A stretch of DNA of 64,000 nt from Rhizobium sp. ACO-34A (GCA_002600635.1 CP021371.1:4610001-4674000); one strand, 5' to 3'; counted from the first letter of the stretch, positions 9,824-19,939 are shown. The notes: generated by a model not told the origin, from the letters alone. Made by a program: numbers and translations.

Positions 9824-10063
9824 ATGCAGAATCTTCGTTCCGTCGCTCTGGGTCTTGCCGGTATCGTCGTCATCGCCGCAGCAGCCGCATTCACCGTCTC
9901 CCTGACGCTGATCGCCGGTGCCGTCCTGACGCTTTCGCTCGGCTATCGCATGCTGACCGCACGGACCAAGGCCGCCCCGATCTACGCCAAGGCAAACCGC
10001 AAATCCGGCGAACGCGAGATGCGCGTCTGGAACGACGGTCGCGGTACGATCATCGACCTCTGA
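9824..10063 (+). CDS. Small inner-membrane protein, hypothetical
   Basis: This 79-residue protein has a long hydrophobic stretch (residues about 6-40), probably two short membrane spans or a hairpin, followed by a basic soluble tail ending RVWNDGRGTIIDL. I chose the ATG at 9824 because AGAAAGGA lies 9 nt upstream; the longer frame from 9722 lacks a ribosome site and adds non-hydrophobic residues of no known type. No family is recognised. It is a single gene between the divergent lyase and leuD. Confidence 0.6.
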   Translation: MQNLRSVALGLAGIVVIAAAAAFTVSLTLIAGAVLTLSLGYRMLTARTKAAPIYAKANRKSGEREMRVWNDGRGTIIDL

Positions 10064-10218
10064 GACCAGCGTCGCGTTCAATTGGCGAAAGCTGCAGCAA
10101 AAACTGATGCTGGAGGCCTGCAGGCGTACCCGTTCGCGCAGAAAAGACCTTCAAATCCGCACATTTTTCATCTAAGTGCAGCGGAAATTCCTGAATTGCA
10201 TTCAGAAGGCGGAGTCTG

Positions 10219-10824
10219 ATGGAAAAGTTCGAAAAGCTCACCGGCGTTGCCGCGCCGCTTCCGGTCGTCAATATCGATACGGACATGATCATCCCGAAGG
10301 ACTATCTGAAGACCATCAAGCGCACCGGTCTCGGAAAGGGCCTTTTCGCCGAAGCCCGGTACCGGGATGACGGCTCGGTCAACGAGGATTTCGTCCTCAA
10401 CAAGCCCGCCTACCAGAATGCCAAAATCCTGGTTGCCGGCGACAATTTCGGCTGTGGCTCCTCGCGCGAGCATGCGCCGTGGGCGCTTCTCGACTTCGGC
10501 ATCCGCTGCGTGATCTCAACCAGCTTCGCCGACATCTTCTACAATAACTGTTTCAAGAACGGCATCCTGCCGATCGTCGTCAGCCAGGACGAACTGGACA
10601 AGCTGATGGACGACGCAGGCCGCGGCGCCAACGCCGTGCTGACGGTCGATCTGGAAGCCCAGGAAATCACCGGTCCGGATGGTGGTCGCATCAAGTTCGA
10701 GATCGACGCCTTCAAGCGCCACTGCCTGCTGAACGGCCTCGACGACATCGGCCTGACGCTCGAAAAGGCCGGCAACATCGCCTCCTTTGAAAAGACGAAC
10801 GCCGTCAACCATCCCTGGGCCTGA
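10219..10824 (+). CDS. leuD: 3-isopropylmalate dehydratase small subunit
   Basis: This 201-residue protein begins [18 protein letters not shown] and has the LeuD swivel-domain signatures: [15 protein letters not shown], and [14 protein letters not shown] near residues 78-91, which binds the substrate carboxylates. With LeuC it isomerises 2-isopropylmalate to 3-isopropylmalate in leucine synthesis in the cytoplasm. GGCGGAG precedes the ATG. leuB follows after 238 nt with a family-A repeat between them, while leuC lies about 36 kb away on the other strand. Length is normal. Confidence 0.96.
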   Translation: MEKFEKLTGVAAPLPVVNIDTDMIIPKDYLKTIKRTGLGKGLFAEARYRDDGSVNEDFVLNKPAYQNAKILVAGDNFGCGSSREHAPWALLDFGIRCVISTSFADIFYNNCFKNGILPIVVSQDELDKLMDDAGRGANAVLTVDLEAQEITGPDGGRIKFEIDAFKRHCLLNGLDDIGLTLEKAGNIASFEKTNAVNHPWA

Positions 10825-10908
10825 CGTCTCTTAGACCTGACCCGGAAAACGATACCGGCGCGATGGCTCATGCCGCCGCGCCGGAAATGTTTGATATCTT
10901 GACTGACA

Positions 10909-10955
10909 CGCAATTCCGGACGCAAAACCGCTTCACACTTTGCTGGATTTGCTCT
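10909..10955 (-). repeat. Dispersed repeat family A copy between leuD and leuB
   Basis: On the minus strand this reads AGAGCAAATCCAGCAAAG, then TGTGAAGCGGTTTTGCG, then TCCGGAATTGCG. The nested inverted arms CAAATCC/GGAATTG and GCAAA/TTTGC match the copies at 24788 and 45052. Only the first hairpin module is clear; a GGAAATG piece at 10882 may be the rest of the second. Confidence 0.75.
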
Positions 10956-11062
10956 TGATGACGGCTCCTCCCACCGTACCGTTCTGCCGATGAGCGTCCT
11001 TGAAACGCGGGGCTTTGCCCGATAGAAGGCGGCAACTCTTTCAAAGCCAGGGAGGCTTCCCC

Positions 11063-12181
11063 ATGACACAGCGCAATCTCTTTCTTCTGCCCGGCGATGG
11101 CATCGGCCAGGAAACCATGGCCGAAGTGCGCAAGATCATCGACTACATGAATGCCGAGCAGAGCGCAGGCTTCACCACCGACGAAGGCCTTGTCGGCGGA
11201 TCCGCCTATGACGCCCATGGCGTGGCGATCACCGACGCGGATATGGAAAAGGCGCTGGCTGCCGACGCCGTACTGTTCGGCGCGGTCGGCGGTCCGAAAT
11301 GGGATTCGGTGCCTTACGAAGTGCGCCCGGAGGCCGGCCTGCTGCGCCTGCGCAAGGATCTCGAACTCTTCGCCAACCTGCGCCCGGCAATCTGCTACCC
11401 GGCGCTGGCCGCCGCTTCCTCGCTGAAGCCGGAACTGGTCGAAGGCCTCGACATCCTGATCGTGCGCGAACTGACCGGCGGCGTCTATTTCGGCGAGCCG
11501 AAGACCATCACCGATCTCGGCAACGGCCAGAAACGCGCCATCGACACCCAAGTCTACGACACCTACGAGATCGAGCGCATCGCTTCCGTCGCCTTCGAGC
11601 TGGCCCGCACCCGCAAGAACGCCGTGTGCTCGATGGAAAAGCGCAACGTCATGAAATCCGGCGTGCTCTGGAACCAGGTGGTCACCGAGACCCACAAGGC
11701 CAGGTATCAGGACGTGAAGCTCGAACACATGCTGGCCGATGCCGGCGGCATGCAGCTCGTCCGCGCGCCGAAGCAGTTCGACGTCATCGTCACCGACAAC
11801 CTGTTCGGCGACATGCTCTCCGACGTGGCCGCCATGCTTACCGGCTCGCTCGGCATGCTGCCGTCCGCATCGCTCGGTGCGCCGGATGCCAAGACCGGCA
11901 AGCGCAAGGCCATGTACGAGCCCGTGCATGGTTCGGCCCCGGATATCGCCGGACAGGGCATTGCCAACCCGATCGCCATGATCGCCTCCTTCGCCATGTG
12001 CCTGCGTTACTCCTTCAACATGGTCAAGGAAGCGGACAACCTCGAAAAGGCGATCGCCAACGTGCTCGACAAGGGCATCCGCACCGGCGACATCATGGCT
12101 GAAGGCGCAACCCGCGTCGGCACCACCGAGATGGGCGACGCGATCCTTTCCGAGTTCAAGGCGCTTTCCGCCGCCGCCTGA
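11063..12181 (+). CDS. leuB: 3-isopropylmalate dehydrogenase
   Basis: This 372-residue protein belongs to the isocitrate/isopropylmalate dehydrogenase family. It begins with [13 protein letters not shown] and has the substrate Arg residues in [15 protein letters not shown] and the metal-binding region [16 protein letters not shown] (residues about 243-258). The NAD-binding loop [14 protein letters not shown] lies near residue 285. It oxidatively decarboxylates 3-isopropylmalate in leucine synthesis. I chose the ATG at 11063 with AGGGAGG 8 nt upstream, rather than the longer frame from 11000. Length agrees with the family (about 360-370). Confidence 0.96.
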   Translation: MTQRNLFLLPGDGIGQETMAEVRKIIDYMNAEQSAGFTTDEGLVGGSAYDAHGVAITDADMEKALAADAVLFGAVGGPKWDSVPYEVRPEAGLLRLRKDLELFANLRPAICYPALAAASSLKPELVEGLDILIVRELTGGVYFGEPKTITDLGNGQKRAIDTQVYDTYEIERIASVAFELARTRKNAVCSMEKRNVMKSGVLWNQVVTETHKARYQDVKLEHMLADAGGMQLVRAPKQFDVIVTDNLFGDMLSDVAAMLTGSLGMLPSASLGAPDAKTGKRKAMYEPVHGSAPDIAGQGIANPIAMIASFAMCLRYSFNMVKEADNLEKAIANVLDKGIRTGDIMAEGATRVGTTEMGDAILSEFKALSAAA

Positions 12182-12185
12182 TTTC

Positions 12186-12205
12186 CTGAGCCGGAAACGG
12201 CTCAG
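12186..12205 (+). terminator. Hairpin just after leuB, possible terminator
   Basis: A perfect 8-bp stem CTGAGCCG/CGGCTCAG closes a GAAA tetraloop 4 nt after the leuB stop. No U-tract follows, so it may stabilise the 3' end or act with Rho rather than as a true intrinsic terminator. Confidence 0.45.
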
Positions 12206-12409
12206 AGAATTCCTGCAGCAATTCGGGGCATTGTAATGCCGGACGAGCGCGTTCGGCCGCGCACGTTAAAAAGCGCGTGACAATCGCAGCGCCCCTTGCA
12301 ATTCACAGCCGTGGCAACCATCTTGCCGCGGCTGCTGCCATCCTGGGTGCTGGCGCATGGCGCTCTCATCATCCAGCCATGGCGAAACGGGAATAAGTGG
12401 AAGGCGCGC

Positions 12410-13201
12410 GTGAACGGCATCGAAAAAATCTGGGCCTGGCTCAAGAAACGACGCGACGCAAACCGCCATCCTCCGGCACCCCACTACTGGCAGATCTTCG
12501 CCATCGTCGCCGCCAACCTGGTGGTGCTTTCCTTCCTGATCTTCGACACGGCCGTCGGTGGGACACGGCCCGCCGGCCCCTTCGTCCGGGCACTCGGTGA
12601 ACTCATTACCGATTTCGGCAGCTCCGGCTGGATCCTCATCGCATCGGCCGTCCTGCTGTTCGAAGGACTTTCCTTCTTTCACCTGTCGAGGAGCGTGAAG
12701 CGCCGCTTCCGTGCGCTCTATGCGGCCCAGATCGGTGCCTATTTCTTTCTCGCCGTCGCTCTTTCCGGCCTCTCCGCAAATCTGTTGAAACGGATTATCG
12801 GTCGCGCGCGACCGAGCCAGTTCGAGGAATGGGGAGCCTTCGGCTTTTCTCCCTTCAGCGGCTCCAGGTTCGAAAGCTTCCCCTCCGGGCACTCGACCAC
12901 CGTCGGCGCCATCTTCATGGTGCTGATCCTGCTTCTGCCCCGTTATCGGCTGGCCTTCATTCTGCTCGCGCTCTGGATAGGCTTCAGCCGCGTCATGGTC
13001 TCCGCGCATTATCCGAGCGACGTGATCGCGGGCCTTTCCTACGGCGCATGGTTTTCGCTGCTGCTCGCCAATATCTTCGCCCGCTACCGGCTGGTCTTCA
13101 TGCCGGATGCCAAGGGCTGGCCCGTGCCGCGGCTTTCGCTCATCCCCTCGCATCAGCTTCCGCCGGACCCCTTGGGAAAGCCTTTCAGCAAGGGCAATTG
13201 A
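12410..13201 (+). CDS. PAP2-family membrane phosphatase
   Basis: This protein of about 263 residues has several membrane spans and the three phosphatase motifs of the PAP2 superfamily: KRIIGRARP (KX6RP), PSGHSTT, and SRVMVSAHYPSDV with the nucleophile-activating His. Such proteins dephosphorylate lipid phosphates, for example phosphatidate, undecaprenyl diphosphate or lipid A groups, at the periplasmic face. The start is uncertain. I favour GTG at 12410 with GTGGAAGG upstream; the longer frame begins with a TTG at 12296 and has no ribosome site. It is a single gene between leuB and rpoH2. Confidence 0.82.
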   Translation: MNGIEKIWAWLKKRRDANRHPPAPHYWQIFAIVAANLVVLSFLIFDTAVGGTRPAGPFVRALGELITDFGSSGWILIASAVLLFEGLSFFHLSRSVKRRFRALYAAQIGAYFFLAVALSGLSANLLKRIIGRARPSQFEEWGAFGFSPFSGSRFESFPSGHSTTVGAIFMVLILLLPRYRLAFILLALWIGFSRVMVSAHYPSDVIAGLSYGAWFSLLLANIFARYRLVFMPDAKGWPVPRLSLIPSHQLPPDPLGKPFSKGN

Positions 13202-13362
13202 GCCCTCGGGCCGATTCCCTTCCCCAGTGAACAGGAAAATTGCTGCCCTGCATCGCATTTCCAGCGTTTCAGGCAAAACAGCATGCCGTCTTCATGCGCA
13301 GGATGCCATGACGACGGGAAGATCTCGTCCGGCAACTCGCTGAAAAAAGCCCCGTTCGCCAT

Positions 13363-13387
13363 GGAACCGGAGCGTCTCCAGTCCGTT
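13363..13387 (+). promoter_or_regulatory. EcfG/RpoE2-type promoter upstream of rpoH2
   Basis: GGAAC, a 16-nt spacer and CGTT form an exact match to the consensus for the alphaproteobacterial general stress sigma factor (GGAAC-N16/17-CGTT). It ends 57 nt before the rpoH2 ATG. In Sinorhizobium meliloti rpoH2 is known to depend on RpoE2, which supports the call. Confidence 0.8.
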
Positions 13388-13444
13388 GAAGCATAGTTCC
13401 GGCGGGATAGTCCCGCAGCGGTTGCGTATTCCATGGAGACGACG

Positions 13445-14320
13445 ATGAAAGCCATGTCCGCCGACAGACACATCATCCGGTTTGCTATGGCCCAGCCCTA
13501 TCTCGACCGGGAGGAAGAACTGGATCTCGCCATCCGCTGGAAGGATGGCAACGACCAGAAGGCGCGAAATCGCATCGCCCAGGCCCATATGCGCCTGGTA
13601 ATCGCCATGGCCTCCAAGTTCCGCGGCTTCGGCCTGCCCCTGAACGACATGATCCAGGAAGGCTATATCGGTCTTCTGGAGGCAGCCGCCCGTTTCGATC
13701 CCGCCCGCGAGGTGCGCTTCTCCACCTATGCCGGCTGGTGGATCCGCGCATCCATGCAGGATTACATCCTGCGCAACTGGTCGATCGTGCGCGGGGGCAC
13801 GAGTTCCTCCCAGAAGGCGCTGTTCTTCAACCTCCGCCGTCTGCGTGCCAAGCTCGCCCGCGGCGACAACCGCCTGAGCGAGCAGGCGATCCATCAGGAA
13901 ATCGCTTCCGCGCTTGGCGTCAGCCTCGCCGACGTCCAGTCCATGGATGCGCGTCTCTCGGGCAATGACACGTCCCTTCAGACACCCGTCGCCGGCCGGC
14001 ATGGCGAAGGCACGGAACAGCTCGACATGCTGGAAAGCGATGAGTTGCCACCGGACGAACAGGTGAGCGGCATCATCGACGGCGAGCGCTGGAGCGCATG
14101 GCTGCACACCGCCATGACCGGCCTCAACGAAAGGGAAAACCGCATCATCAAGGCCCGCCGGCTGACGGAAGAAACCGTCACGCTGGAGGAACTCGGCGTC
14201 GAACTCGGCATTTCCAAGGAACGCGTCCGCCAGATCGAGACCCGCGCCATGGAGAAGCTGAAGGCAGCGCTCACGGAAGTGGCCCCGAAAGCCGGCAAGT
14301 CGCTCGAAATGGCTTTCTAG
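13445..14320 (+). CDS. rpoH2: RNA polymerase sigma-32-type factor, RpoH2 class
   Basis: This 291-residue sigma-70 family factor has region 2 (LRLVIAMASKFRG, then DMIQEGYIGLLEAAARFDP), an aromatic-rich FSTYAGWWIRASMQDYILRNWS segment, and the RpoH-specific box QKALFFNLRR. Region 4 is a helix-turn-helix (ELGISKERVRQIETRAM). It directs RNA polymerase to heat- or stress-response promoters. Rhizobia carry two rpoH genes, and the EcfG-type promoter upstream marks this one as the RpoH2 class. I chose the ATG at 13445 because GGAG sits 6 nt before it; ATG at 13433 would add four residues. Confidence 0.9.
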   Translation: MKAMSADRHIIRFAMAQPYLDREEELDLAIRWKDGNDQKARNRIAQAHMRLVIAMASKFRGFGLPLNDMIQEGYIGLLEAAARFDPAREVRFSTYAGWWIRASMQDYILRNWSIVRGGTSSSQKALFFNLRRLRAKLARGDNRLSEQAIHQEIASALGVSLADVQSMDARLSGNDTSLQTPVAGRHGEGTEQLDMLESDELPPDEQVSGIIDGERWSAWLHTAMTGLNERENRIIKARRLTEETVTLEELGVELGISKERVRQIETRAMEKLKAALTEVAPKAGKSLEMAF

Positions 14321-14598
14321 AGTTTGTCAGGGATAAGTGGAAACCGGTTATCCCGAAAAGACAAACGAAAACAAAAGAAATGAGAGTCTGGCTGGTTCAG
14401 AATGAACCTGACAGACTCTAAAGCATGTCGCGCAAAAGTGTGCAGCGGTTTTGCGGCGACGACATGCGATGAAATAAGGCCTAAAGCATTTCCAACCGAA
14501 GCGTGATCGCTTCGGCGTCGGACAATGCGGTAAAAACAAAAAGATAGAGCATTTCAAGCAAAGGCGTGGAGCGGCTTTGCGTAAGAACCAGAGAGAGC
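14321..14598. repeat. Array of about five nested-hairpin repeat modules (family A and relatives)
   Basis: The whole rpoH2-M48 gap is built of palindromic modules in series. Module 1 has GTTTGTC/GACAAAC with inner GGGATAA/TTATCCC. Module 2 has AGAGTCTG/CAGACTCT with inner GGTTCA/TGAACC. Module 3 has GCATGTCG/CGACATGC with inner CGCAAAA/TTTTGCG. Module 4 has CCGAAGCG/CGCTTCGG. Module 5 has GCAAAG/CTTTGC. Each keeps the nested two-arm layout but with different arm sequences, and A-rich spacers (AAAACAAAAGA, AAAACAAAAAGATAGAGC) follow. The convergent genes on both sides would transcribe it into strong RNA hairpins, possibly acting as terminators. Confidence 0.75.
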
Positions 14599-14599
14599 C

Positions 14600-16126
14600 T
14601 TACTCGGAAATGATCTTGACCCGGCTTCCCGGCTGAAGCGTCGAGGTCGGCGTCAGCGCATTGATCAGCCGGAAAAGTTCCAGCTTGCGCTCCGTTCCCA
14701 TCATCCGGGCCGAAAGCGAACCGATCGTCTCGCCTGACCCGACGGTCACCACGCGTACGCGCAGCGGCTTCAGCGATGCCGCCTCCTGCGGCGTGATCCG
14801 CCGGAAGCTGGACCGCAGCTTTTCGGCTGTCGGGTCGAGCATGGCGCTGCCCTTCGGCACGGCCGTCAGGAAGCGGAAGATCTGCGAACCGATGCGAATG
14901 ACCGTGATGTCGAAATCCCAGCGATCGGCCGAGGCGCGCGCAGTCGCGGCTTCCAGCCCGTTGACGGTGATCGGCTTGATCGTGTCCGGCAGCAGACCTG
15001 TTACCCAGCCGCTCGATATATAGTTTTCAAGGCTGCGCTTCTGGTTATCGGCCACGCCGTCGAAGCGGATCGCCACGTCGCCCGGGCCGGTCGCGAGAAC
15101 CGCCTCCACCTTGTTGTCGATCTGGAAGCCTTCCGGCACGTCGAAACGGATGCCGAGGCTTCCGTGCAGGAAGGTCTGCCCGCGAACATAGCCTTCCTGC
15201 GGACTGTCGCCATAAAGCAGCCCGTTGATGCCGTTGAGGTAATAGTCCCGGCCGGTCTCGCCATGCGTCCCTTCCGGCCCGAAGGCGCGGGCATGCCGGC
15301 GGGCAAGCTCGACGCGTTGCGGCGCGTTCGGATGGCTCGACAGGAAGTCGAGGCTCTGGTCGGCATCCGGATCGACAGAGGTGAAATGGCTGTAGGCCGC
15401 CATGGAATCGAGGAAGCGGGCCGCGGCATAGGGATCGTAGCCGGCCTCGCCGAGCGTGCGCACGCCGATCACGTCGGCCTGCAGTTCCTGCTGGCGGGAG
15501 AAGGCCGCAAGTCTGAGCTTGCCGCGCGCCAGCGCCTGCTTTCCGGCGATATCGCTCGACAGAACTTCCGCAACGACCCGGCTTGCGATCACCTCGGCCT
15601 CTTCGCGGCGCTGCCGCTCGATGCCGTGGTTCGCCGTCACATGCGCCATCTCGTGGGACAGCACGGCCGCGACTTCCGAAGCATCGTTGGCGAGCGCCAG
15701 CAGCCCACGCGTTACATAAAGATAGCCGCCGGGAAGCGCGAAGGCGTTAATCGCCGGGGAGTTGAGAATGGTGATACGGTAGGACTGCGCCGGGTTTTCC
15801 GATACCGCCGTCAGCGCGCCGGCAATGCGCGCCACCAGCTTTTCGGTCTTCTCGTCGTGATATTCGCCGCCATAGCTTGCAACGATGCGCGGATGCTCTC
15901 GCGCACCCATCTGGGCGCGCGGATCGTTCTTCTGCACTTCATCGACGATCTGCGGATTGCTGGACGGACTGACCGTCGGCACATAGGCCTGTTCGAAGAT
16001 TGACTGGCAGGAGGTCAGCATAAGCGCGGCGCCAAGCGTTGCGACGAGGCCTCGTCGCAAGCCCGTCAACCGGTGCAGCCGAACGCGAGCGACCGGCGCT
16101 GTGCTCTTATCGGCGACTACTTGCAT
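14600..16126 (-). CDS. M48-family metalloprotease, lipoprotein, with LysM-like C-terminus
   Basis: This 508-residue protein has a cationic N-terminus and a lipobox (LMLTSC, Cys near residue 40), so it should be a lipoprotein exported to the periplasmic side. An M48 protease domain follows with VLSHEMAHVTANHG (HExxH, near residue 165) and a downstream QELQADVIG glutamate motif. It resembles BepA-type periplasmic proteases that police outer-membrane assembly. The C-terminal 50 residues (VVTVGSGETIGSLSARM to PGSRVKIISE) look like a LysM-type peptidoglycan-binding module. It is convergent with rpoH2. Confidence 0.87.
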   Translation of the reverse strand: MQVVADKSTAPVARVRLHRLTGLRRGLVATLGAALMLTSCQSIFEQAYVPTVSPSSNPQIVDEVQKNDPRAQMGAREHPRIVASYGGEYHDEKTEKLVARIAGALTAVSENPAQSYRITILNSPAINAFALPGGYLYVTRGLLALANDASEVAAVLSHEMAHVTANHGIERQRREEAEVIASRVVAEVLSSDIAGKQALARGKLRLAAFSRQQELQADVIGVRTLGEAGYDPYAAARFLDSMAAYSHFTSVDPDADQSLDFLSSHPNAPQRVELARRHARAFGPEGTHGETGRDYYLNGINGLLYGDSPQEGYVRGQTFLHGSLGIRFDVPEGFQIDNKVEAVLATGPGDVAIRFDGVADNQKRSLENYISSGWVTGLLPDTIKPITVNGLEAATARASADRWDFDITVIRIGSQIFRFLTAVPKGSAMLDPTAEKLRSSFRRITPQEAASLKPLRVRVVTVGSGETIGSLSARMMGTERKLELFRLINALTPTSTLQPGSRVKIISE

Positions 16127-16380
16127 TCTGCCCCACTACCACCCTGCCTGCGATCCGGAAACCAGTACGGTCCGGGGAAATGCCGTTGCAACCTGCGAGA
16201 ATCGTTCCGTCGGCACCAACCATTTAACATCATTCATCGGATATGGATAAATTTGCATAATGGAAAAGATGCGCAGGTGGGCGCGAAAAGACTAGGACGA
16301 GAAAAGAAAACCACCCATTCCTTAAGCGCATGCCACCGGTGAACGTCCAAATTAAGGCGAACCGGCCGGGAATGGCACAC

Positions 16381-17109
16381 TCAGCCGCCGGAAAGGCCGA
16401 GGAACCGCCCGATGACCTCGAGATCGACCCTTTCGGTGAACTCTGCATGTGGCCCGTCGAAGACAATTCCACCACGGTCCAGGAACAGGACATCTCCCGC
16501 CAGCCGGGCGACTTCGTCAGGATCGTGGCTGACGATGACGATCGTCGCGCCCGTTTCCCCATGCAGGTCGATGAGCAGATCCGCCATGGACGACCGAAGG
16601 CCCGGATCGAGCGCCGCAAACGGTTCATCGAGCAGCATCACAGGCTTTCTCCGCACCAGCGCCCTTGCGAATGCCGCCCTCTGGCGCTCCCCGCCCGAAA
16701 GCGTGGCGGGCTTGCGCTTTTCATAGCCCGCAAGTCCGACCCGTGACAGGGCGGTCGAGACGGCCTCCCGGTCCGCCGCGGAAAGCCGGAGCGCCGGGTT
16801 GATACCAAGCCCGACATTGGTGAAGACATCGAGATGGGCAAAGAGATTGTTGTCCTGGAAGACCAGCGAGACCGGCCGCCGGCCGGGCGCAAGCCCGCTC
16901 ACATCCTCGCCCGCGATCAGCACCCGGCCGCTGTCGGGCCGCTCGAAACCGGCGATCAGGTTGAGGAGTGTCGACTTGCCCGATCCGGACGGGCCGGCAA
17001 TGGCGGTGATCCGACCGGCGCCGATGCGGCAGTCGAAATCGAATGCAGCTTCGCCGAGACGCAGCTTCACGCCGTCCAGCACGATGTCACCCGTCGCGTT
17101 ACCGGACAT
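16381..17109 (-). CDS. thiQ: Thiamine ABC transporter ATP-binding protein
   Basis: This 242-residue ABC ATPase has Walker [10 protein letters not shown] near residue 37, signature [15 protein letters not shown], and Walker [14 protein letters not shown]. The family is the ThiQ/PotA-like importer ATPase group. It powers uptake of thiamine and its phosphates through ThiP. I chose the ATG at 17109 with GAGAAGG upstream, overlapping the thiP stop by 11 nt; a GTG at 17118 is possible. It is the last gene of the thiBPQ operon. Confidence 0.92.
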   Translation of the reverse strand: MSGNATGDIVLDGVKLRLGEAAFDFDCRIGAGRITAIAGPSGSGKSTLLNLIAGFERPDSGRVLIAGEDVSGLAPGRRPVSLVFQDNNLFAHLDVFTNVGLGINPALRLSAADREAVSTALSRVGLAGYEKRKPATLSGGERQRAAFARALVRRKPVMLLDEPFAALDPGLRSSMADLLIDLHGETGATIVIVSHDPDEVARLAGDVLFLDRGGIVFDGPHAEFTERVDLEVIGRFLGLSGG

Positions 17110-18730
17110 CTCCACCACCTTCTCTCGATGCGGTTCCCCGCGTTCCGGCCAGCGCCAGCATCAGGCAGACAAGACCGAGCAGGAAGGCGAAGCCATCGGC
17201 ATCATCGCTGCGATAGCTCCCCATCCGGCTATAGATCAGATAAGGCAGCGTCGTCAGGTTTTCCGAACCGAACAGCGCGACAGCCCCGAGATCGCCGAGC
17301 GACAGGGCCATGGCGAAGGAAAACCCGGTCAGCACCGGCCGGCGCAGGACCGGCCAGTCGACCAACCGCAGATGCGAAAGGCCCGACATGCCGAGACTTG
17401 CGGCAAGCCGCGCCGTTCTGGCCCGATGCTCGGCAAAGGCAGGAGAAAGCACGCGCATGGTGAAGGGCAGAGACATCAGCGCATTGATGCACACCACGAT
17501 GGCGGGCGCGAAAACGGACGTACTGCCATAGGCCCTGAGCACCATGAACCATCCGGTCGCCAGCACCGTCGTCGGCACCAGCAGCACCAGCGAAGACGAT
17601 GCGGCAAGCAGCCCGGAAAACAATCGCGCCGGCGGCGATGGATGCCTCCCGGCAGACAGGGCAGCCCGCGCCTCGATGATCGCAATGCAGGTCGTGACGG
17701 AGACGACCGCAGCCGTTGCGGCAATGCCGAGACTGGTCAGCGCCGCGTCCTGGAACGCCCGCTCGCCGGCAAGCTTGAATAGATCGGCCTTGAGGCCCGA
17801 CACGGCCACCTGCCCGAGCGGCAGGCCGAGAAACAGCGCGGCAACAAGGATTGCCGCCCCGTCCGTCATCCGGGCAAGGGGTGATTGTCCGTCGAAACGC
17901 CTGACAGCAGCGCCTGCCGTCGAGCCGGGATCGGACGGCGTTCCGGCAAGCGACAGCAGGCCGAGAATGACGCCGGTCACCGCGATCTGCAGCATCGCCA
18001 GCGATATCGCACGCGGCGGGTCGAAATCGAGCCGCAGCGCCTGATAGATCGCCACCTCGATCGTGCTTGCAGCCGGTCCCCCGCCAAGCACCAGCACGAG
18101 CGTGAAGCTGGTGGCGCAGAGCATGAAGATCAGCCCGGCGATCCCCGGCAGGATGCGCCGGATGACAGGCCATTCGATGAAGCGGAAATTGGAAATCGGC
18201 CCCATGCCGAGACTGGCGCTGCTGCGCCAGTATTCCGCCGGAATGCGCTCGAGACCGGCCAGAATGAGCCGTGCCGCAAGCGGCATGTTGAAGAAGACAT
18301 GGGCGATGAGGATGCCGCCAAGCCCGTAGATGCTGAAACGCTGGCTTACGCCGAGCATCACCAGCAGATCGTTGACGAGGCCCTGCCGCCCCCAGATGCC
18401 GAGGAGGCCAAGCGCCCCGATCAGCACCGGCAGGCCCATCGGCACCGCCATCAGCCGAACCAGCCAGACGCGGCCGGGAAATCGCGGCTGCCGCGCCAGC
18501 GCCCGCGCCACCGGTATGGCGAAGGCCACGGAAAACAGCGTCGACAGCGCCGCCTGCATCAGCGTGAAGCGCAGGACGGTCGCGACCACCGGATCGGAGG
18601 CGACGGAAAGCAGTGCGCCTTCCCCGCCGAATTGAAAAAGCGAGACGACCGCGATGCCGATGAAAGCCGCAATCGCCGAAAACGCGACGAGGCCGCCGGA
18701 AAGCGCCGGCAGCCTCTCGCGAAGATCCAT
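17099..18730 (-). CDS. thiP: Thiamine/thiamine pyrophosphate ABC transporter permease
   Basis: This large permease of about 543 residues has two fused six-span BPD_transp_1 halves, as usual for ThiP. Each half carries an EAA-type cytoplasmic loop (near [17 protein letters not shown] and near [13 protein letters not shown]). It forms the inner-membrane channel for thiamine imported from ThiB. The ATG at 18730 follows thiB by 20 nt; an in-frame GTG at 18748 is a possible alternative start. It overlaps thiQ by 11 nt, which indicates coupled translation. It is controlled by the TPP riboswitch before thiB. Confidence 0.92.
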   Translation of the reverse strand: MDLRERLPALSGGLVAFSAIAAFIGIAVVSLFQFGGEGALLSVASDPVVATVLRFTLMQAALSTLFSVAFAIPVARALARQPRFPGRVWLVRLMAVPMGLPVLIGALGLLGIWGRQGLVNDLLVMLGVSQRFSIYGLGGILIAHVFFNMPLAARLILAGLERIPAEYWRSSASLGMGPISNFRFIEWPVIRRILPGIAGLIFMLCATSFTLVLVLGGGPAASTIEVAIYQALRLDFDPPRAISLAMLQIAVTGVILGLLSLAGTPSDPGSTAGAAVRRFDGQSPLARMTDGAAILVAALFLGLPLGQVAVSGLKADLFKLAGERAFQDAALTSLGIAATAAVVSVTTCIAIIEARAALSAGRHPSPPARLFSGLLAASSSLVLLVPTTVLATGWFMVLRAYGSTSVFAPAIVVCINALMSLPFTMRVLSPAFAEHRARTARLAASLGMSGLSHLRLVDWPVLRRPVLTGFSFAMALSLGDLGAVALFGSENLTTLPYLIYSRMGSYRSDDADGFAFLLGLVCLMLALAGTRGTASREGGGDVR

Positions 18731-18750
18731 GGAATGAAAGCCCGTCACGC

Positions 18751-19779
18751 TCACTTCAGCGTCATGGCGGCGAGCCATTCGTCGATCCACGCCTTGCGGT
18801 TGGCGGCGACCTCTTCCGGGCTCATCAGGAAGGTGTTCTTCGGCGAAACCAGCTTGCCGAAGGCTTCCGGCAACGGCTCGGAGGTCGGAGCAACCGGCAT
18901 CATCCAGTTATTGGTGGGAATGGTGTCCTGGAAGCCGGGGCTGACCATGAACTGCAGGAATTCCTTTGCCAGCTCCTTCTGCGGCGCCTTCTTGAGCAGG
19001 CCGGCAACCTCGATCTGGATATAATGCCCCTCGGAGAATTCGGCCGCCTGATAGCGATCGGTGTTCTCGGCCACCATGTGATAGGCCGGCGAGGTGGTGT
19101 AGGACAGCACCATCGGCGCCTCGCCCTTGGTGAACAGGCCATAGGCCTCCGACCAGCCGGGGGTGACCGTCAGCACGCGACCCTTGAGCTTGGCCCAGGC
19201 CTCCGGGGCCTTGTCGCCATAAACCGACTTTACCCAGAGCAGCAGGCCGAGACCCGGCGTCGAGGTGCGCGGATCCTCGATCACGATCTTCTCTTCGGGA
19301 TTGCCTTCCACCAGTTCCTTCAGGCTCTTCGGCGGGTTCTTCAGCGCCTCGGTGTCGTAGACCACGGCGAAATGGCCATAGTCATAGGGAACGAAGCTGT
19401 CGTCGGAAAAACCACCGGGAACGGAGACCTTGGAAACATCGATGCCGTGGGTGTCGAACAGGCCGGTCTGCTTCGCCTCAGTAACGAGGTTGGTGTCGAG
19501 GCCGAGCACCACGTCGGCCTTGGTCGCTTCCCCTTCGAGCTTGAGGCGGGTCAGCAGCGCCACGCCATCGGCGACGCCGACGAAATCGACGGTGCAGCCG
19601 CAGGTCTTCTCGAAGGCTTCCTTGACCTTCGGTCCCGGACCCCATTCGGAAATGAAACTTTCATAGGTGTAGACCGTCAGGGTCTTGTCCGCAGCCACGG
19701 CGGAGAACGCCGGCAGCAACGAGAAAATTGCCGCTGCGGCAAGCCCGCGGCGGAAAAACGAAAGAGATGTGGTCGGCAT
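18751..19779 (-). CDS. thiB: Thiamine-binding periplasmic protein
   Basis: This 342-residue protein has a Sec signal peptide (basic start, hydrophobic [17 protein letters not shown], cut near AVAA) followed by [19 protein letters not shown], the typical start of mature ThiB. It is a type-II periplasmic binding protein that captures thiamine, thiamine phosphate and TPP. A strong GGAGGGG ribosome site precedes the ATG. It is the first gene of thiBPQ, directly behind a TPP riboswitch, which confirms the substrate class. Confidence 0.94.
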   Translation of the reverse strand: MPTTSLSFFRRGLAAAAIFSLLPAFSAVAADKTLTVYTYESFISEWGPGPKVKEAFEKTCGCTVDFVGVADGVALLTRLKLEGEATKADVVLGLDTNLVTEAKQTGLFDTHGIDVSKVSVPGGFSDDSFVPYDYGHFAVVYDTEALKNPPKSLKELVEGNPEEKIVIEDPRTSTPGLGLLLWVKSVYGDKAPEAWAKLKGRVLTVTPGWSEAYGLFTKGEAPMVLSYTTSPAYHMVAENTDRYQAAEFSEGHYIQIEVAGLLKKAPQKELAKEFLQFMVSPGFQDTIPTNNWMMPVAPTSEPLPEAFGKLVSPKNTFLMSPEEVAANRKAWIDEWLAAMTLK

Positions 19780-19831
19780 ATCGCCCCTCCATAAAGTTAG
19801 ATTTCGGGATAGGGCGTTTTTATCTTACGCG

Positions 19832-19927
19832 TCTAATCCCTCCGCCGGTGTTAACCGGATCAGGTTCCGCGGGTTGGCTATTCGCCTCTCAGCCCCATGT
19901 CCGGGAAGGACATGAAGCACCCCGTTA
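19832..19927 (-). ncRNA. TPP riboswitch (THI box) controlling thiBPQ
   Basis: The minus strand contains the TPP aptamer blocks in order: ACGGGGTGC, GGGGCTGAGAGG, AACCTGATCCGGTTAACACC and GGCGGAGGGATTAG. The variable P3 arm reads ATGTCCTTCCCGGACAT. It ends about 50 nt before the thiB ATG. No clear U-tract terminator lies between, so control is probably at translation initiation by hiding the GGAGGGG site. Confidence 0.95.
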
Positions 19928-19939
19928 GAGCAGGACGAG

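Noticed and set aside
14321..14598. CRISPR-like array
   Set aside because: Units are palindromic with variable arms and no constant repeat or unique spacers of regular length; no cas genes are present.
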